Source of the DNA: Antitrichia curtipendula
Lineage: Eukaryota > Streptophyta > Bryopsida > Hypnales > Leucodontaceae
Length of the DNA stretch: 64,000 nt
Direction of reading: 5' to 3'
Assembly (NCBI GenBank): GCA_951230915.1
Contig: OX579637.1
Coordinates: 11,904,001-11,968,000 of the forward strand
Position 1 is the first letter of the stretch. Each line of letters opens with the position of its first letter. The notes under the pieces were generated by a model. That model was not told where the DNA came from, searched no databases, and saw nothing but the letters and a program-made list of their open reading frames with translations. Below, piece after piece: positions 12,536-23,517 of this stretch. Position numbers and translations under genes: made by a program.

Positions 12536-13997
12536 ATGGTGAAGGCAGAGGGGAGCGGATCGACCGTAATCAAGTCCAAAATGATCTGTCCGGTTATTCC
12601 TGCAAATGAGAGAGAGAGAGGAAACAACTGGAGGAGGATCTGGGGCAGCTCGGATGTGTGGGATTCCTACGACGGCCTTGGAGTTTGAAGGACGAGGACA
12701 TGATCCAGGAGTTGTGAAAGAGCAATCCAACAAGTGGGCGAAGACGACACGCGCTCTTCACAATGAATGGACCCTCGAAACCTGGAAGAGGGTTTACGAT
12801 TTTCCTCGACCTGGAGAGGGTTGGGCTTCATGGACGCACAAGTTTGCGGAGGGAAAGTTTTCGAATCCCCCTCACCACAAGGACGGTTATGCAGTAGCGG
12901 ATTGTAAGAACGCTAGGGAGAGGAGAATATTAGAGTTTTTGGTCCCGATCCTGTATTCAGAATGGCCAACTCGGATCACTATGACTTGGGCCAACACAAT
13001 ATTTGGAGCGCTGAGTGGGGATAGGAAAGTGTTTTGGGGAGCCATAGTGAGAGACTTAGTAAGGAAAATGATTACCACCCTGGGAAACACTAAGGCGACT
13101 CCGATAGGACCTTTCCTCTTTCACCTATACAAGTTCCTTGGGACACTTAGAAGTCATGAGAGGACGGCATATAAAGCCGCAGCCACTCTGCTTAAACTTA
13201 ACATTCTTCCCGTGGTAGAGTCAGAGAAGGGTCACGACGAGGAGTCAGGGAAAGGATCATCAGAGAGGAAAAGAGAGTTGTATGAGAGGATCCCATCCTC
13301 AGGAAAAGGAAAAAGATTTAAGAGTGAGAGGAAGTACTCCCCGAGACCTGAAGTTCCGAGGAAGGATAAATTGGGAAAGATCATAGAGGATATGAAGAAG
13401 GTCCGAGAGGAACAGAAAGTGGTCAGTCACGTATGTGGGTTGTTAGGCGGGATAGAGTTGTCTGAGTTGGGAGAGAAAGTAGAAGGATTGCTCAGAGACA
13501 ACGATTCCTGGAAGTGGGAAACCCAGATAAGAGAGTTGACTGAGAAGAACCAGGAACTTAGTCGGAAGTTGGAGGGAAGTAAGGAAGCGAAGAAACTTTC
13601 CTCGGATGCGGAGGAAACACTTCATAGGATCAGGGGCTTTGTATCACATTCTGGGAATGTGATTAACAAAGCCAAGCTCTTTGATGAAGAAATTCATAAG
13701 GCCGGGCCAGGCGCAGCAGCTAAATCAGTAATGGTCCTGACAGAGTATTCCAGTGTGATGGAAAAGATTATGTATGAGATCCGGGATGTTCTCCAACAAG
13801 CCGGGAAATTAGAGGGTTTTGGCAAGGTATCTATGTCTCCTCCTATAATAGTGAGACCTAAGGATAAACCAAAGGATGAGAAGACACCTGCCAAGGATCC
13901 TTTGAGGCAAAAGTCCAAAGGAGGTGAAGGATTTGTTCTCAGATCCGGATCCACGGTGAATGCCCGAAAGTCGGAATCCGAACTTAGGACACCCTAG
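12536..13997 (+). CDS. Gag-like structural protein of a plant retroelement, copy 1 (frameshifted N-terminus)
   Basis: Homologous to the minus-strand gene at 15,151-17,058: both have a GCVGFL..RPW segment, GW..(W/R)T.KFA, LEFL(V/I)PILY, (A/W)ANTIFGAL, a P(F/Y)LFHLY block, then a coiled-coil and a charged C-terminus. The start at 12,536 (MVKAEG) aligns with MTETRAH of the paralogue. The frame then breaks twice: in the GA-rich microsatellite at 12,608-12,622 and near 12,715, where the GCVGFL frame ends in TGA and the KEQSNKW frame takes over. The long open part is 12,606-13,997. It stops at a TAG after which the same frame stays open for about 26 codons of Lys/Ser-rich sequence. A gag or plant-transposon-associated protein is my best reading, based on architecture only. 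Confidence 0.6.
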
Positions 13998-14074
13998 AGT
14001 AAGGATTCTAAACCTTCTCTAAAGACACTCGGCTCGACAAAGAAGAAGACCACTGTCGCACGCGTAGTTAGCGC

Positions 14075-17000
14075 GTAAGTATCTTTAACACAAAAATGTG
14101 GTAAGATGACACGAGTTATCGTCCCAGGGAATTCTAGTATGTTGCTGCAAGTTTTGGATATCCGAATCACTTCCAAAAACACCCCAAGCAATCCGTACAC
14201 TCTATTGCTATCTTCCGGAAACTAGTATTTTCCGGATTCCAATCCGGATCCGCCCTATTCCGGATTCCGGTTCCAACTCTCTCAAGTAACTGGTTTTAGA
14301 TACCCCTGTTTCACCCTCAGGGGGTCCACTATTGATCTTTCCGAGGGGCAGGGACTCGCCACTCTTGGTTCACACTCTCTATCCGTAACAAACAAAACAA
14401 ACACCCAAGAATTATACGGTAATAGCAAAGGGAGAATCCGTACCCTCACAATCTTCCAGATGACGTATCCGGAAAGTAGGTCACATAGGGCCCGGTTAGA
14501 TCCACCTTACTACAACGACAGATCCAGACTTTCCAGATTGTAGTGTTGACTTCGTATCTCTCGAGTGCTCCAGAGGTTGGCAGACCTTCCGATGGCTGGG
14601 ATAATTCCTCAGGCGGTTGCTTATCTCCGCACGGAATCCTCCCTGGACTTCCGGACTCGCACCCTCACCCGTAACAGGCTTCCACCGGATCACCGTTCCA
14701 GCAATTTAAAGGCACCATGCACAGCTCCTCATTCACACATCTAAAGCTCTTCCGTCACAGCATATGTATCCGTCAACCCAAGAATCCGGACTCCCTCTCA
14801 CACATTCTCACTCACAAACCAGTGTACGACTCAATCATCAACGCGATACGCAAAGAGATGATCAAATTGATCTCTGGTAAGCTTCGATTAAATGACAAGA
14901 AAGGGAATGACAGGCCAACAAGCCGGCCTGCCCTTAAAAGCAAACAAAATGCGGCCAAAAGGCCCACACAAAACCCGGCCAACGGCCAACTACAAATCCG
15001 GCTAACGGTCCTAATAACCGTTCCGGCAAAACCGGAAAGCCGTTTGACAGCCTAAAAGTCCGGAACTAGGGGCCCACAGTCCGGGTTACTCGTTTCCGGA
15101 AATAACTAATAAGTCAAAATCCTAACTAAAAAGACACCCACCCGCACTAGTCATTTGCGGGGCTTCTTTGTCGATGGTCCGGCCCTAAGATTCGCTGGAG
15201 TGGACTTCCGGGCAGTTACCTTTGCTAGAGTCCTCTTCGTTGCCGACCGAGTCCGGATCTGAGGCGGATCAGAATCCGTCCCATCCGATTGGGAGTGAGA
15301 CTCCGCAGATTCCTCTTCCGTCTCATCGATCTCCAGCGGCTCCTCGATCCTCGTGTGTCGCTGCCATGTCGTCTTTGTCTCCGTCAAATTAATGACGGTG
15401 TTGCCCGGATTCGCTGGTGGTGGAGTGTTCTGCATATGCATAAACCTGTCCGGATCGGTCCGGGCAGGATTCCGGACACTTGCTGCTGCTATGGCCTCAG
15501 CTTCCGTCTCCGTCAGCTGGAGAGGCGGAAACAGGTTTACCGCCGCCTGTCTTCCGGCTGTCCCCTCCTGGACGGTGGTCTGCGTGCCTGCTTCTTTCGG
15601 CGTTTTAACCTCCGGATAAGTGACCACGTGAGTCGGGATTTCCGGATTCCTCTTTCCCGTTGAAGTTCCGGCTCCATGAGTTTCTTGGAACTCTCCTCCC
15701 GGAAGATCAGCGAACATTGCTTGGTCAAGCAGGTTCGGGTCGAGGCTTCCAATCAGCTGTCGCATCTCCTTCAGCACTCCCTCCATCCGGGCCTCGAAAT
15801 CCGTCAGGATGAGTACGACCTTCGTTCCGGTAATGTGGCCTTGGGCCACCATCTGTGAGTTCCAGAGTTGGGCCCTCGAGATGGTGCTGGCCGGAAGGTC
15901 GATCAGTTCTCCTAGCTTCCGTACTAGAGCCATCGCTTCCGTGGACTTCCGGTTCGCGATGTGCATCTCCCGTTCCGACCATTGGTGCTGGCTCCGGAAC
16001 TGATCCCGTTCCTCCTGAAGACTCCGGATCTGATCGTACAGAACCTTGACGTCTTCCGGATTCGGTCTTCGTGCGATGGCGGCCAAGATCTTTCTCTCGT
16101 CCTTCACTCCTAACGAATGGCAAACGTCTTGGAGTACTGCTGCCATCCGGTCGTTCACCGTCCTCGTCGTTCGCAGCCAATGTATGGCGTTCTCGACTGG
16201 ATCCAACTCCTCGTGCGGGCTTTCCGGCTGGACGGAACCTTCCGCCACTTGTTTCCCTCGCGCTGTCCGGTTGGTGGACTTCCGCCTACTGGTTCCGGCC
16301 TTCTCCGGAGTGGTCTGTGTTTCCTCCGGAACGTCCTCCTCCTCGGATTCCGGCTCCTCCGGTTGCGGTTCCGGTCTCAGCCCGTACTTGAGGAGATTTT
16401 CCCCTTTCTTGTACATTAGCTGCTCCGGTTCGCTCAGGGTTTCCATCCGGTGGTACAAGTGGAACAAGTACGGGCTAATGTGACTAGTCTTCCGTCCTGA
16501 AATCCCATTTGCTAACTTATCCACAATCGAGTGAATAAGTCCGCCCCAATTTATGGGTCTTGGGGGCGGGTTAACCCTGTTTCCTAAAGCCCCAAAAATG
16601 GTGTTGGCCACCGTGGTGGTCACCCGGTTAGGCTTTTCCGGATACAGGATGGGGATCAGGAACTCTAAGAGTTGCTGATCCCGGGCGTACATGCAATCCG
16701 TCGCTGCAAACCCCTCCTTTGGGTCGGCGGAGTTCCGGAATCTTTCCGCCGCGAACTTCTCCGTCCGGCCGGCCCATCCATGCCCCCGGTTCAGTGCAAA
16801 GTACGTTCCGGCCTAGAGCTCTTGTGTCCAAGCTCTCGGGCGGCCCCTCACCGTCAACTCATACTGATTGGGAACTCCGTAAAGGAGTTCCTCAATCATT
16901 CCTTCACTCTTCAAGTCCCATGGGCGGTGTAAGAATCCGACACAGCCCATGGTCTCTAAATCCTCCTGCAACTCTCTATGGCGATCCGTATCGAACGGAA

Positions 17001-17460
17001 TCACCGGGCTGACAGTCCGTGCGGTCACCGCTAGTCTATGGGCTCGAGTTTCCGTCATCCTGTCGGTCTTCCGGAGTTGCATCGACCTTACTTCCGCTTC
17101 CTACCTCGATCGTATCTCACCACTCTTTCTCTCACTAAACGTACTCGCGAAAATGCCGCAGAGAAAAGAGACCGAATGAGAATGGCGGCGGGGTTTATAT
17201 AGCGGCGCAAAACCCTAAGTTCCCGAACCGGTGGAGTTCCCGTAAGTTCCCTAGCCGGAACCCCTACGATCCGGAACTTCCGACTATCCGGCTACTGGTT
17301 CCGGAACACTGTTTTAACCTAATTAGAGTTTTAACTTTCCTACGAAAGAGATTTTTTCTAATGTAGGTTTCTAGCGTCTAAACTTCTATACTTATGCAAA
17401 TATTTGAAAGTTCTTCTCCTATATATCTCTATTTTATGTATTAAGTTTAGTTTCCGGACG
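14075..17460. mobile_element. Putative nested insertion carrying gag-like copy 2
   Basis: The plus-strand gag-like gene reads out at about 14,075 (KKKTTVAR...), and a plus-strand fragment with the matching acidic/basic C-terminus resumes near 17,461. Between them lies TCCGGA-dense DNA with a complete minus-strand paralogue. The simplest reading is a second family member inserted into the first. ACCACTGTCGCACG before and ACCACAGCCAAACG after the interval are similar but not identical, so a target duplication is not proven; I found no clear terminal repeats. Confidence 0.35.
15151..17058 (-). CDS. Gag-like structural protein of a plant retroelement, copy 2
   Basis: Start chosen at ATG 17,058-17,056 (MTETRAH) by alignment with copy 1; the frame is open eight codons further up. 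A single in-frame TAG at 16,813-16,815 (ELxAGTYF) interrupts an otherwise continuous reading of about 635 codons. Order: basic N-terminus; GCVGFLHRPWDLKSEGM; W-rich segment; LLEFLIPILYPEKPNRVTT; TIFGAL and SPYLFHLYHRMETL helical core; acidic patch EPEPQPEEPESEEE; long coiled coil with RSLQEERDQFRSQHQW; and a Ser/Lys-rich tail ending STKKPRK. The tail resembles a nuclear-localisation or nucleic-acid-binding tail. No zinc knuckle, protease or RT is attached, so a gag-only non-autonomous element is plausible. Confidence 0.65.
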
Positions 17461-17787
17461 TTCCGTAACATTACAACCACAGCCAAACGTGCAAGGGAGG
17501 TGTCACCTATGGGTTACCAGTCGGAAGAGGAGGAATCCCCCAGCAACTTTGCGAAGGAGGACAGTCAGTCCGAATCCGATCCTCAATCCGAGTCTCATCC
17601 GGGTTCAGAGTCAGAGGAAGATTTAGAACCAGAGGCCCTCTCACCTGCAAAGTTTAAAGGCAAACTTGCAACACCAGCAGAAGGAAAGTCGGCGATTGCA
17701 GTGAGGTCGTCAGCTAGCAGGAAGCAGCCAGTTCGGAAAGGATCAATCAAGCAGGAGGAACCTTCTCCGAAACGTGCTAGGAAGTAG
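17461..17787 (+). pseudogene. C-terminal fragment of gag-like copy 1
   Basis: An acidic Ser/Glu-rich stretch (SEEEESPSNFAKEDSQSESD) followed by a Lys-rich tail ending SPKRARK, the same layout as the end of copy 2 (EEESAESHSQSDG...STKKPRK). The open frame extends upstream to 17,404 but that part is unrelated AT-rich sequence. It is probably the displaced 3' end of the gene beginning at 12,536. Confidence 0.5.
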
Positions 17788-19467
17788 TTAGGAAGTTTCT
17801 TGAGTTAATCCTAGCTTGGTTAAATTGAAAACTCAAGTTTTTGATAGGTAGAAAACAACTTGTGAGGTGCTTTCCAAGAAGATGCACCTGGACTTCCTCT
17901 TTTCCGGGAATTTCGGATCTGAGATCCACTTTTTTCGGAAAGGGGAGGATGATAGGAAAGTCAATTGTTAGTGGATAGGGAATGACGCGTGTCATTCTCT
18001 GGTCCTGTTTTTGGATTTTTGGGGACCTTCAGGGTTTTCTTTTCGTTTGGTATTTAGGGGTTGGGAGTTAGTTCCAACTCCGGGCAGTTTGTACTCTTTT
18101 TTTTCCTTAATGTCAATTTTCTGCAAAGAAAGCTTGAGCTTCTACTCCACGGGTTTCGTCTGCAAAGCCTGAATTTTGTTTTGAGAGGAGGGGTAGTGTT
18201 TTGTCCACTACTAGTTCAAGTAATCTGATTTCAAGGAGTTGAAGTGGAGGAGTTACCCCCGGATTCTGTGTGGATCCGGTTTTGAGAGTCTTTGAATTTG
18301 GTTGGTAAACCTATTGTGTACTAGGATAAATTTTGGTTGTTGAAGTTCCTTGGGTGTCTTCTGAGCAGGATAGCCTTTCTTAGGTTGGGTAAATCTTTCG
18401 AGAGTGAAGGTGAGCGCTGGCTGACGTCCGAGAGGTCCTGCTGAATCCGGAAGAGAGGAACAAGAAGATTGTGAGGATCCTCTAGTTATCAAAGTACCAA
18501 AAATCCAACTCTTGGAATTCTGTCTGGATAAGTCTGTCGTTGTAGTAAGAGAGGAAGGTGGAGGTTTCTAGAGTGACCTACTGGTGGGAAGTATTGTCCA
18601 GACCAGTTGTGAGGAAGAATCCGCATCCAAGCTTTGGTGTTTGTCTTGTGTTTGTTTTATATTTCTTTTGAGTGAGACTTCAGTCACTATAATCCGTTGA
18701 AGGATAGGATTTATGCTTCTTTCCTAAATTTAAGAGCGGAACCCTCCGGATAAGAGGTTAAACTTCTACTATCGGTTACTAATAGTCCAAGGTACAGATC
18801 CGGATTCGGAAGAGGAACAAGGCTTGGACACTCCTTCCTTTTCCGCATCCGCAAACCGGAGAAATAAATGGTTACTATAAACAAGGAGAGGAACATGATG
18901 ATGACACTCTTCTATGTCTAGTGAAGTGATATGAAAGAGAAGATACAGTAATTTTGGAGTACGGGTGTCAAAGAGGGTGTTTCCTGATTTCCGTCCCGGA
19001 TCCTCTTTGTCTTGGTTTGTGGTTCCGGATCCCATTCCGGTAATTTTGAGGAAACTACAAGTTAAAGTCCTTTAGGAACGATACACGGGTCATCTTGGGT
19101 GTTTTGTCGTTTAAAACACCTAAAGGTAGGATTTGTGCTTCCTTGTGCTACGACACTAGATCTAATAGACGCGTTATTCATCTGGCAGGGAAAAATAAGA
19201 AAATTAGCCATAGAACTTTGAACAGATCATAAGTACATAGGGTTCAATATAAGCTCTAGCCAAAGTAGAAGACTTTCGAACTGTAAAAACAAAATCATCC
19301 CAAAGTATACGACACCGCGAAGGGTGCTAAAATGCAACAAACAAACACGAAAAAATAAACTGTATTAGGATGCTACATTTTTGGTCGACTTGAGCTGCAT
19401 ACCTCCAAAACTAAGTCTAACTAACACTAGCGGACCCACGAAGGACCTCTATAAGATTGTCATACTC
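17788..19467. other. No gene; tail of the TCCGGA block and junction to gene B
   Basis: Purine-rich AAAGGGGAGGATGATAGG at about 17,938 could be a polypurine tract following the gag-like gene. TCCGGA sites continue to about 19,040. Small open frames at 18.25-19.04 kb show no domain. 19,050-19,467 is AT-rich with no recognised feature. Confidence 0.4.
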
Positions 19468-20214
19468 TCAGCGACCCCGTTCTTTGCTTTGCATCCGTCT
19501 TCCAATCCTCCATTTTTTATTCTCTCTGAAGGACTTGAGACCATTGCAGCGGTTGAGGTGCAACTGTTGGAACCAAGGAAGTAGAACTGCCAGAAGAAAC
19601 GTGTCCCTGTCACCATTTTCTCGATTACTCCAGGAATCCGATAATATTACATTCTCAGGCTTGTTCATGATGTGTTTGCATGGGCTGTCATCCACTACAA
19701 CTGTATTATGAGAAGTGAAATTCTCATGGAAGCCAGCAAAAAGGAAATCTAGGTTCTTAAGGAACAATTCCTTATTTGTTCTAGGTTCCTTGTAAGTGGT
19801 CAACCTCCCCGCTCTATCCTTGCACTTGATAGTCTTGCACGAGTCTTGCCCAAGAACAAGGAAGGGCCATTTTCCCTCCCGAAAGAGGTATCTACAAATC
19901 TCATCGGTCGTAGTTTTTTTCATGGAGCTCCATACAATAATTTTTGCTATCATCTCTATCTCCTTCAAGAACTCAGCGCAATTTGGACAAACATATACTG
20001 CTTTGGGTCCAACAATTGCAGCGATTGTAGTAGAGTGCGGCTTAGAGGCGTCGCGAAAATGCTTGGTTGAACTGTTGGACTTCTAGTCCTCGCAGCGGCA
20101 TAAAATGCCATTGAGGTCCAGGACGACGTTCATCCACTTTTCTGCCACCCCGGACCTCAATGGACGATGGACGCCCCCCGTATTTCTTTTACGATTTACT
20201 GTAGGATCGGACCC
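19468..20214 (-). CDS. Gene B last exon: FCP1/NLI-interacting-factor-like HAD domain
   Basis: The acceptor TTTGTTAGCAG precedes 20,214. HAD motif I reads VVLDLNGIL (about 20,120): the first Asp nucleophile is kept, the second Asp is Asn, as in a plant FCP1-like subgroup with DLNG. Motif II is IIVWSSM, and the late acidic motif is VVVDDSPCKH, followed by FLLAVLLPWFQQL. Family members are Mg-dependent Asp-based protein phosphatases; with DLN this copy may be weak or inactive. TAG at 20,083-20,085 lies between motifs I and II in an otherwise open frame. Homologous to the last exon of copy A and to the remnant at 57 kb. Confidence 0.7.
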
Positions 20215-20783
20215 CTGCTAACAAACGTACGAATGTGCATCCAGTTACGATCATGAAACTGGCTTAATTTGTACGTCATGCAAAATCATTTCATTGCTGA
20301 AGGACAAACAACAATGTAGAATGTCTAGTTGTGCCATTCAAAGACAAGAGATTATACCTTCTCCAATGCCGAACTTGAAGGCCAATCAGGAATTTCACAA
20401 TTGGTTGCCACACAATGAGGCGCTGAAGTATCTTCATCCAGTTCAACGAACTCAGCTGAACATATCGGATTTTCATCCTCATCCCTATTTTGTGTAGAAA
20501 AGAGAATAGAAACCTCATGACAACTATCCACATTCATAAGTCCTGCAATTCAAGATTGTGGAGAAGGACTCATTGTAAGAAATATATTGCATTTTCAATG
20601 ATAATCGTCCTTTACAATATAGAACTCAATCCACCAGTGTCGAAACTACAACTAACGCCAACACAAACAATGTCCGGATAAAAATCGAGCACTGCATCTA
20701 TAGACAAAGCTAGAGCTAAAACTCTATCAAATAGTTTAGCTCGAGTCAAGCTAAACCTACATAACGCAATACTCACTAAGTGT

Positions 20784-21830
20784 TTACTGGGCAGAACCTG
20801 CAGGTTGATCTTCGGTGGGCAGGGCATCACTTCCAGGCTCCACCTCGAAAGCCTCTCTAGACAAGTTTTGCCCAATCTCCATCTCCGCAGCTTCCACGTC
20901 GGGACGTGGACTCTTTACTGGGTCTTCTTGCTGAGCTTCTGGAGGAGAGGGATCACCAACAAAATCTTTGGACGACAGAGGTGCGGGCGACTCGGGTGCG
21001 CTACCAGGGATTGCTGTATTTGGCTGCAACGGACTCGAGGCGTTGCTTATGTTTGAGCCAGACGGCTGGCCCTACAGTTGCAGCATTGGAGTTTGTGGAG
21101 GAGGGGGCAACGTTGCGAACGGTTTTGGATCAACCTTATTGATCAGGAGTTGAAGCATTTCCCTGTTCTGCTAGGCTAGCTCGCGGTTGTTTTGGGACTC
21201 CACCCGCATCCACTCCTGATTATTTCTGTGAAGTTCAAGGTTTTCATCCCTCTCCCTTGCATTGTCCTCCCTAATTTGCACCAATACAAGCTCATTTTGG
21301 CGCTGGTTCAGCTGAGATTGTGTTTGCATATTCGCTATCGATAAGGCAGTCTGAGCTGTAATCTCCGCCAGCTGCTTCATAATACTCGTAATCGTTTCCC
21401 TCTTCCTCTTCTTTTGTGGGTGCCCAGATGTAGTGGGAGTCTTTGGTGTTACAGGTAAAGGAGGTAACATGGAGCTCGCCGATGATCCTGGTATATCTGT
21501 AGACGGGTGGCTCGTCCGTGTTGCCATTTCATCGAGTCCTTGAGGCCCGTCGTCTTTGATGTCTTCCTCGTCCTCATCGGATTCGGACTCAAATTCCGGT
21601 TCTTCGTAGAGCGGAACCTCCATCTGCCGCTCACTGAGTTGGGAGGTTTGGGTGGACCTCAATTTCCTCTTCGAGGATGATGGTGTTGAACTCGGACCTT
21701 CACCAACCGACCTCAGGTACCCACTCTCAAGGAAATCGGCTATGTCTAGCATCATCGCCTTCTTACAGATTTCTTCCCACCAACCTGATTGAGAACCCAG
21801 ACCAGTAGCAAAGATGTTCACGTTACTCAT
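20784..21830 (-). CDS. Gene B exon 4: acidic, Pro-rich and coiled-coil linker
   Basis: The acceptor CTCGCAG precedes ATG at 21,830, in phase with exon 3 and at the same position as in copy A (exon starting at 50,759). It holds a SESDEDEEDIKDDG acidic patch, a Ser/Pro-rich stretch with a basic KKRKRE cluster, a Gln/Asn-rich coiled coil (NQRQNELVLVQIREDNARER), and a Pro/Ser-rich end. TAG at 21,171 and 21,072 interrupt a single frame that ends at TAA 20,784-20,786. The donor to the next exon is unclear. Confidence 0.5.
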
Positions 21831-21882
21831 CTGCGAGGAAGAAATATTATTGTTAACGCAATAGGTTGAAGATGCAAGACAT

Positions 21883-22004
21883 TTTAGCACGGCCCGCGCT
21901 AAAAGGACAACTCATTCGAGTGCATAGGATTGGAAACAACGACAACAGGCATACATTAAAAATACTTTATACATGCAACTGAGTTTAGCGCGACGCGCGC
22001 TAAA
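21883..22004. repeat. Two family-B palindromes inside intron 3 of gene B
   Basis: Units at 21,984-22,004 (perfect arms) and 21,883-21,903 (one arm reads TTTAGCAC) occupy the intron 21,831-22,023. A further diverged copy, TTTAGCTCG...AAGCTAAA at 20,735-20,755, lies in the next inter-exon gap, so every recognised gap between the listed exons of gene B contains at least one. Confidence 0.8.
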
Positions 22005-22023
22005 GTGCAGTCATGATGCATAC

Positions 22024-23368
22024 CACGGCCGCGCACGTCAGCTTGCCACCCATGTACCCGGAGAAGATCGACATGCCGGACTTGCAGAATGCCTACATGA
22101 GCCACAGATACAATTCCATTCTCAATTCCGTGTTGTGAATCCGATACTCCAGCTCACTGTACGCGCGTGCTATCATGTATTGCGCCGTTTCTGGACACTC
22201 AAACTCGAAAGGGATTTCCACCTTGTTCTCGTTCTGTGGATTCTGCAGGAAGATGAGGAACACTTTCTTCGACATCCTTGCTATTGGTACATTTCCTAGC
22301 TGGTCATTTTTCCAGCAGAGTACACGAAATATGAAATCAAGAAGGATTTGAGAACCCTGTTCGATTCGACATACTTCAGGGCTTGAGCTTGCTCCTTCTC
22401 GTCACCACAGATGAGGAGCCACGACGGAACATCCTCAAGTGCAGGTTTCTTTGTGTCGTCCATGGATGTGAGCACTTCAATGAAGTACGGGTTCTCCATG
22501 GTAGAGGTGGCCTTCTTCTCAATCCCCGGCAAGGACCTGAAGTCAATCACCCCGAGCGCAAGATGATTTCCGGTCTCCAGAGTTCACACCTTCTTTGGCC
22601 ATTCTATGTGACGATTTTTGACCCACTCATAGGGGCGATAGTGGCCATTCGTTGTCGGTTTCTCAAACTTCTCCTTGTGTTCAAGGAACACCTTGAAGAA
22701 ATCATAGGCGTCTTGGGATAGCTCGGTGATCACCTTGTTCCTTGCCGATTTGTTTTTCGCTCTCCCAAAGTAGGCTTCACCGGGCCGATCGAGCAGCACG
22801 CCCATGGTGGCGCTGGAGAAAAGGCGTTCCTTCTTAAAGGCCTTCCAGTTCTCACCGATGATCTCATTTTGTGCATTCATGAGCCCAAATTGTGGCTTGA
22901 TGCCATGGAGTTCCTTGATCACGAGGTTCTTCCGCTTACGATGTTCAACCCACTCCTTTGTGCTGAAACAATCATCGAGGACTGACGTGATACTCTTCAC
23001 TGTGACCTTCGGGTATGAATGAGTGCGTTTCCCACCCGATTGGTTGAGCAGATGTTTCGCAAGTTTTGCTATTTCATCGTAGCTCAGATTACCCAAGTGC
23101 TTGAAGAATTCACAATTCAACAAGCAACTCTCGGGATTCCAATCCTCCTTAGCGTTGAACATCATATCCATGTCAGGATTGAAGAGCTCTCCATGCGCGG
23201 CGGCGGTGATCACCTCACTCCACAGCTTCTATACATCGTTGGGTGCCGTGATGAGCCGTAACTTGTTTGTGAGCTTCAGCTTCTCTTCTTTATATTTGTC
23301 TTCCAGATCTTCAGATTCTTGACAACATCAATCATGGAGAATCTCATATACATTGCCCTCTCGAACAC
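22024..23368 (-). CDS. Gene B exon 3: helical region and degenerate methyltransferase-like domain
   Basis: Acceptor GTGATAG before 23,368, donor GTG|GTATGC after 22,024. The helical part (LGNLSYDEIAKLAKHLLNQ, then a GENWKAFKKERLFSSA segment) aligns with LRDEDLNYLAGQVEKEI and GWEKKVRAMKNELMF in copy A. The end reads NTELRMELYLWLMxAFCKSG, then MSIFSGYMGGKLTCAAV. This follows the pattern of the C-terminal part of beta-class N4/N6 DNA methyltransferases (TEKPVEL-type helix, then VLDPFxGSGTT), but the motif I Asp is missing. No DPPY/DPPW catalytic motif is visible, so a pseudo-methyltransferase is likely. Stops: TAG 23,229 and 22,093, TGA 22,584; frameshifts near 23,310 and near 22,300. Confidence 0.5.
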
Positions 23369-23488
23369 CTATCACATATTTCGGAAAACGGTGTTAGAAA
23401 TGGCAGCATAGTTTCATGTAATTCAGTCGGAATACTTGATGAAACTAATTCAGCAAGGAATGAACTAATCCGCGTCTCAGGGATGCAG

Positions 23489-23509
23489 TTTAGCGCGCCT
23501 CGCGCTAAA
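23489..23509. repeat. Family-B palindrome inside intron 2 of gene B
   Basis: TTTAGCGCG and CGCGCTAAA arms around a 3-base centre, lying between the donor at 23,517 and the acceptor at 23,369. Confidence 0.85.
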
Positions 23510-23517
23510 GTGCTTAC

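Larger units (their letters stand above)
12100..19050. repeat. TCCGGA-enriched transposon block
   Basis: The hexamer palindrome TCCGGA and its core CCGG recur very often here, most densely at 14.2-17.3 kb, in coding and non-coding sequence alike, and fade after about 19.05 kb. The flanking 3-10 kb and 28-33 kb stretches show little of it. It coincides with the gag-like genes, so the motif is probably a compositional trait of this element family. I estimated density by eye. Confidence 0.6.

Noticed and set aside
15289..16483. Several plus-strand open frames of 60-145 codons
   Set aside because: They are antisense to the long gag-like gene on the minus strand; its GC-rich codons keep the other strand open.
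12300..18080. Definite LTR pair around the gag-like block
   Set aside because: Only short imperfect similarities were found, with no clear ends, PBS or target duplication.
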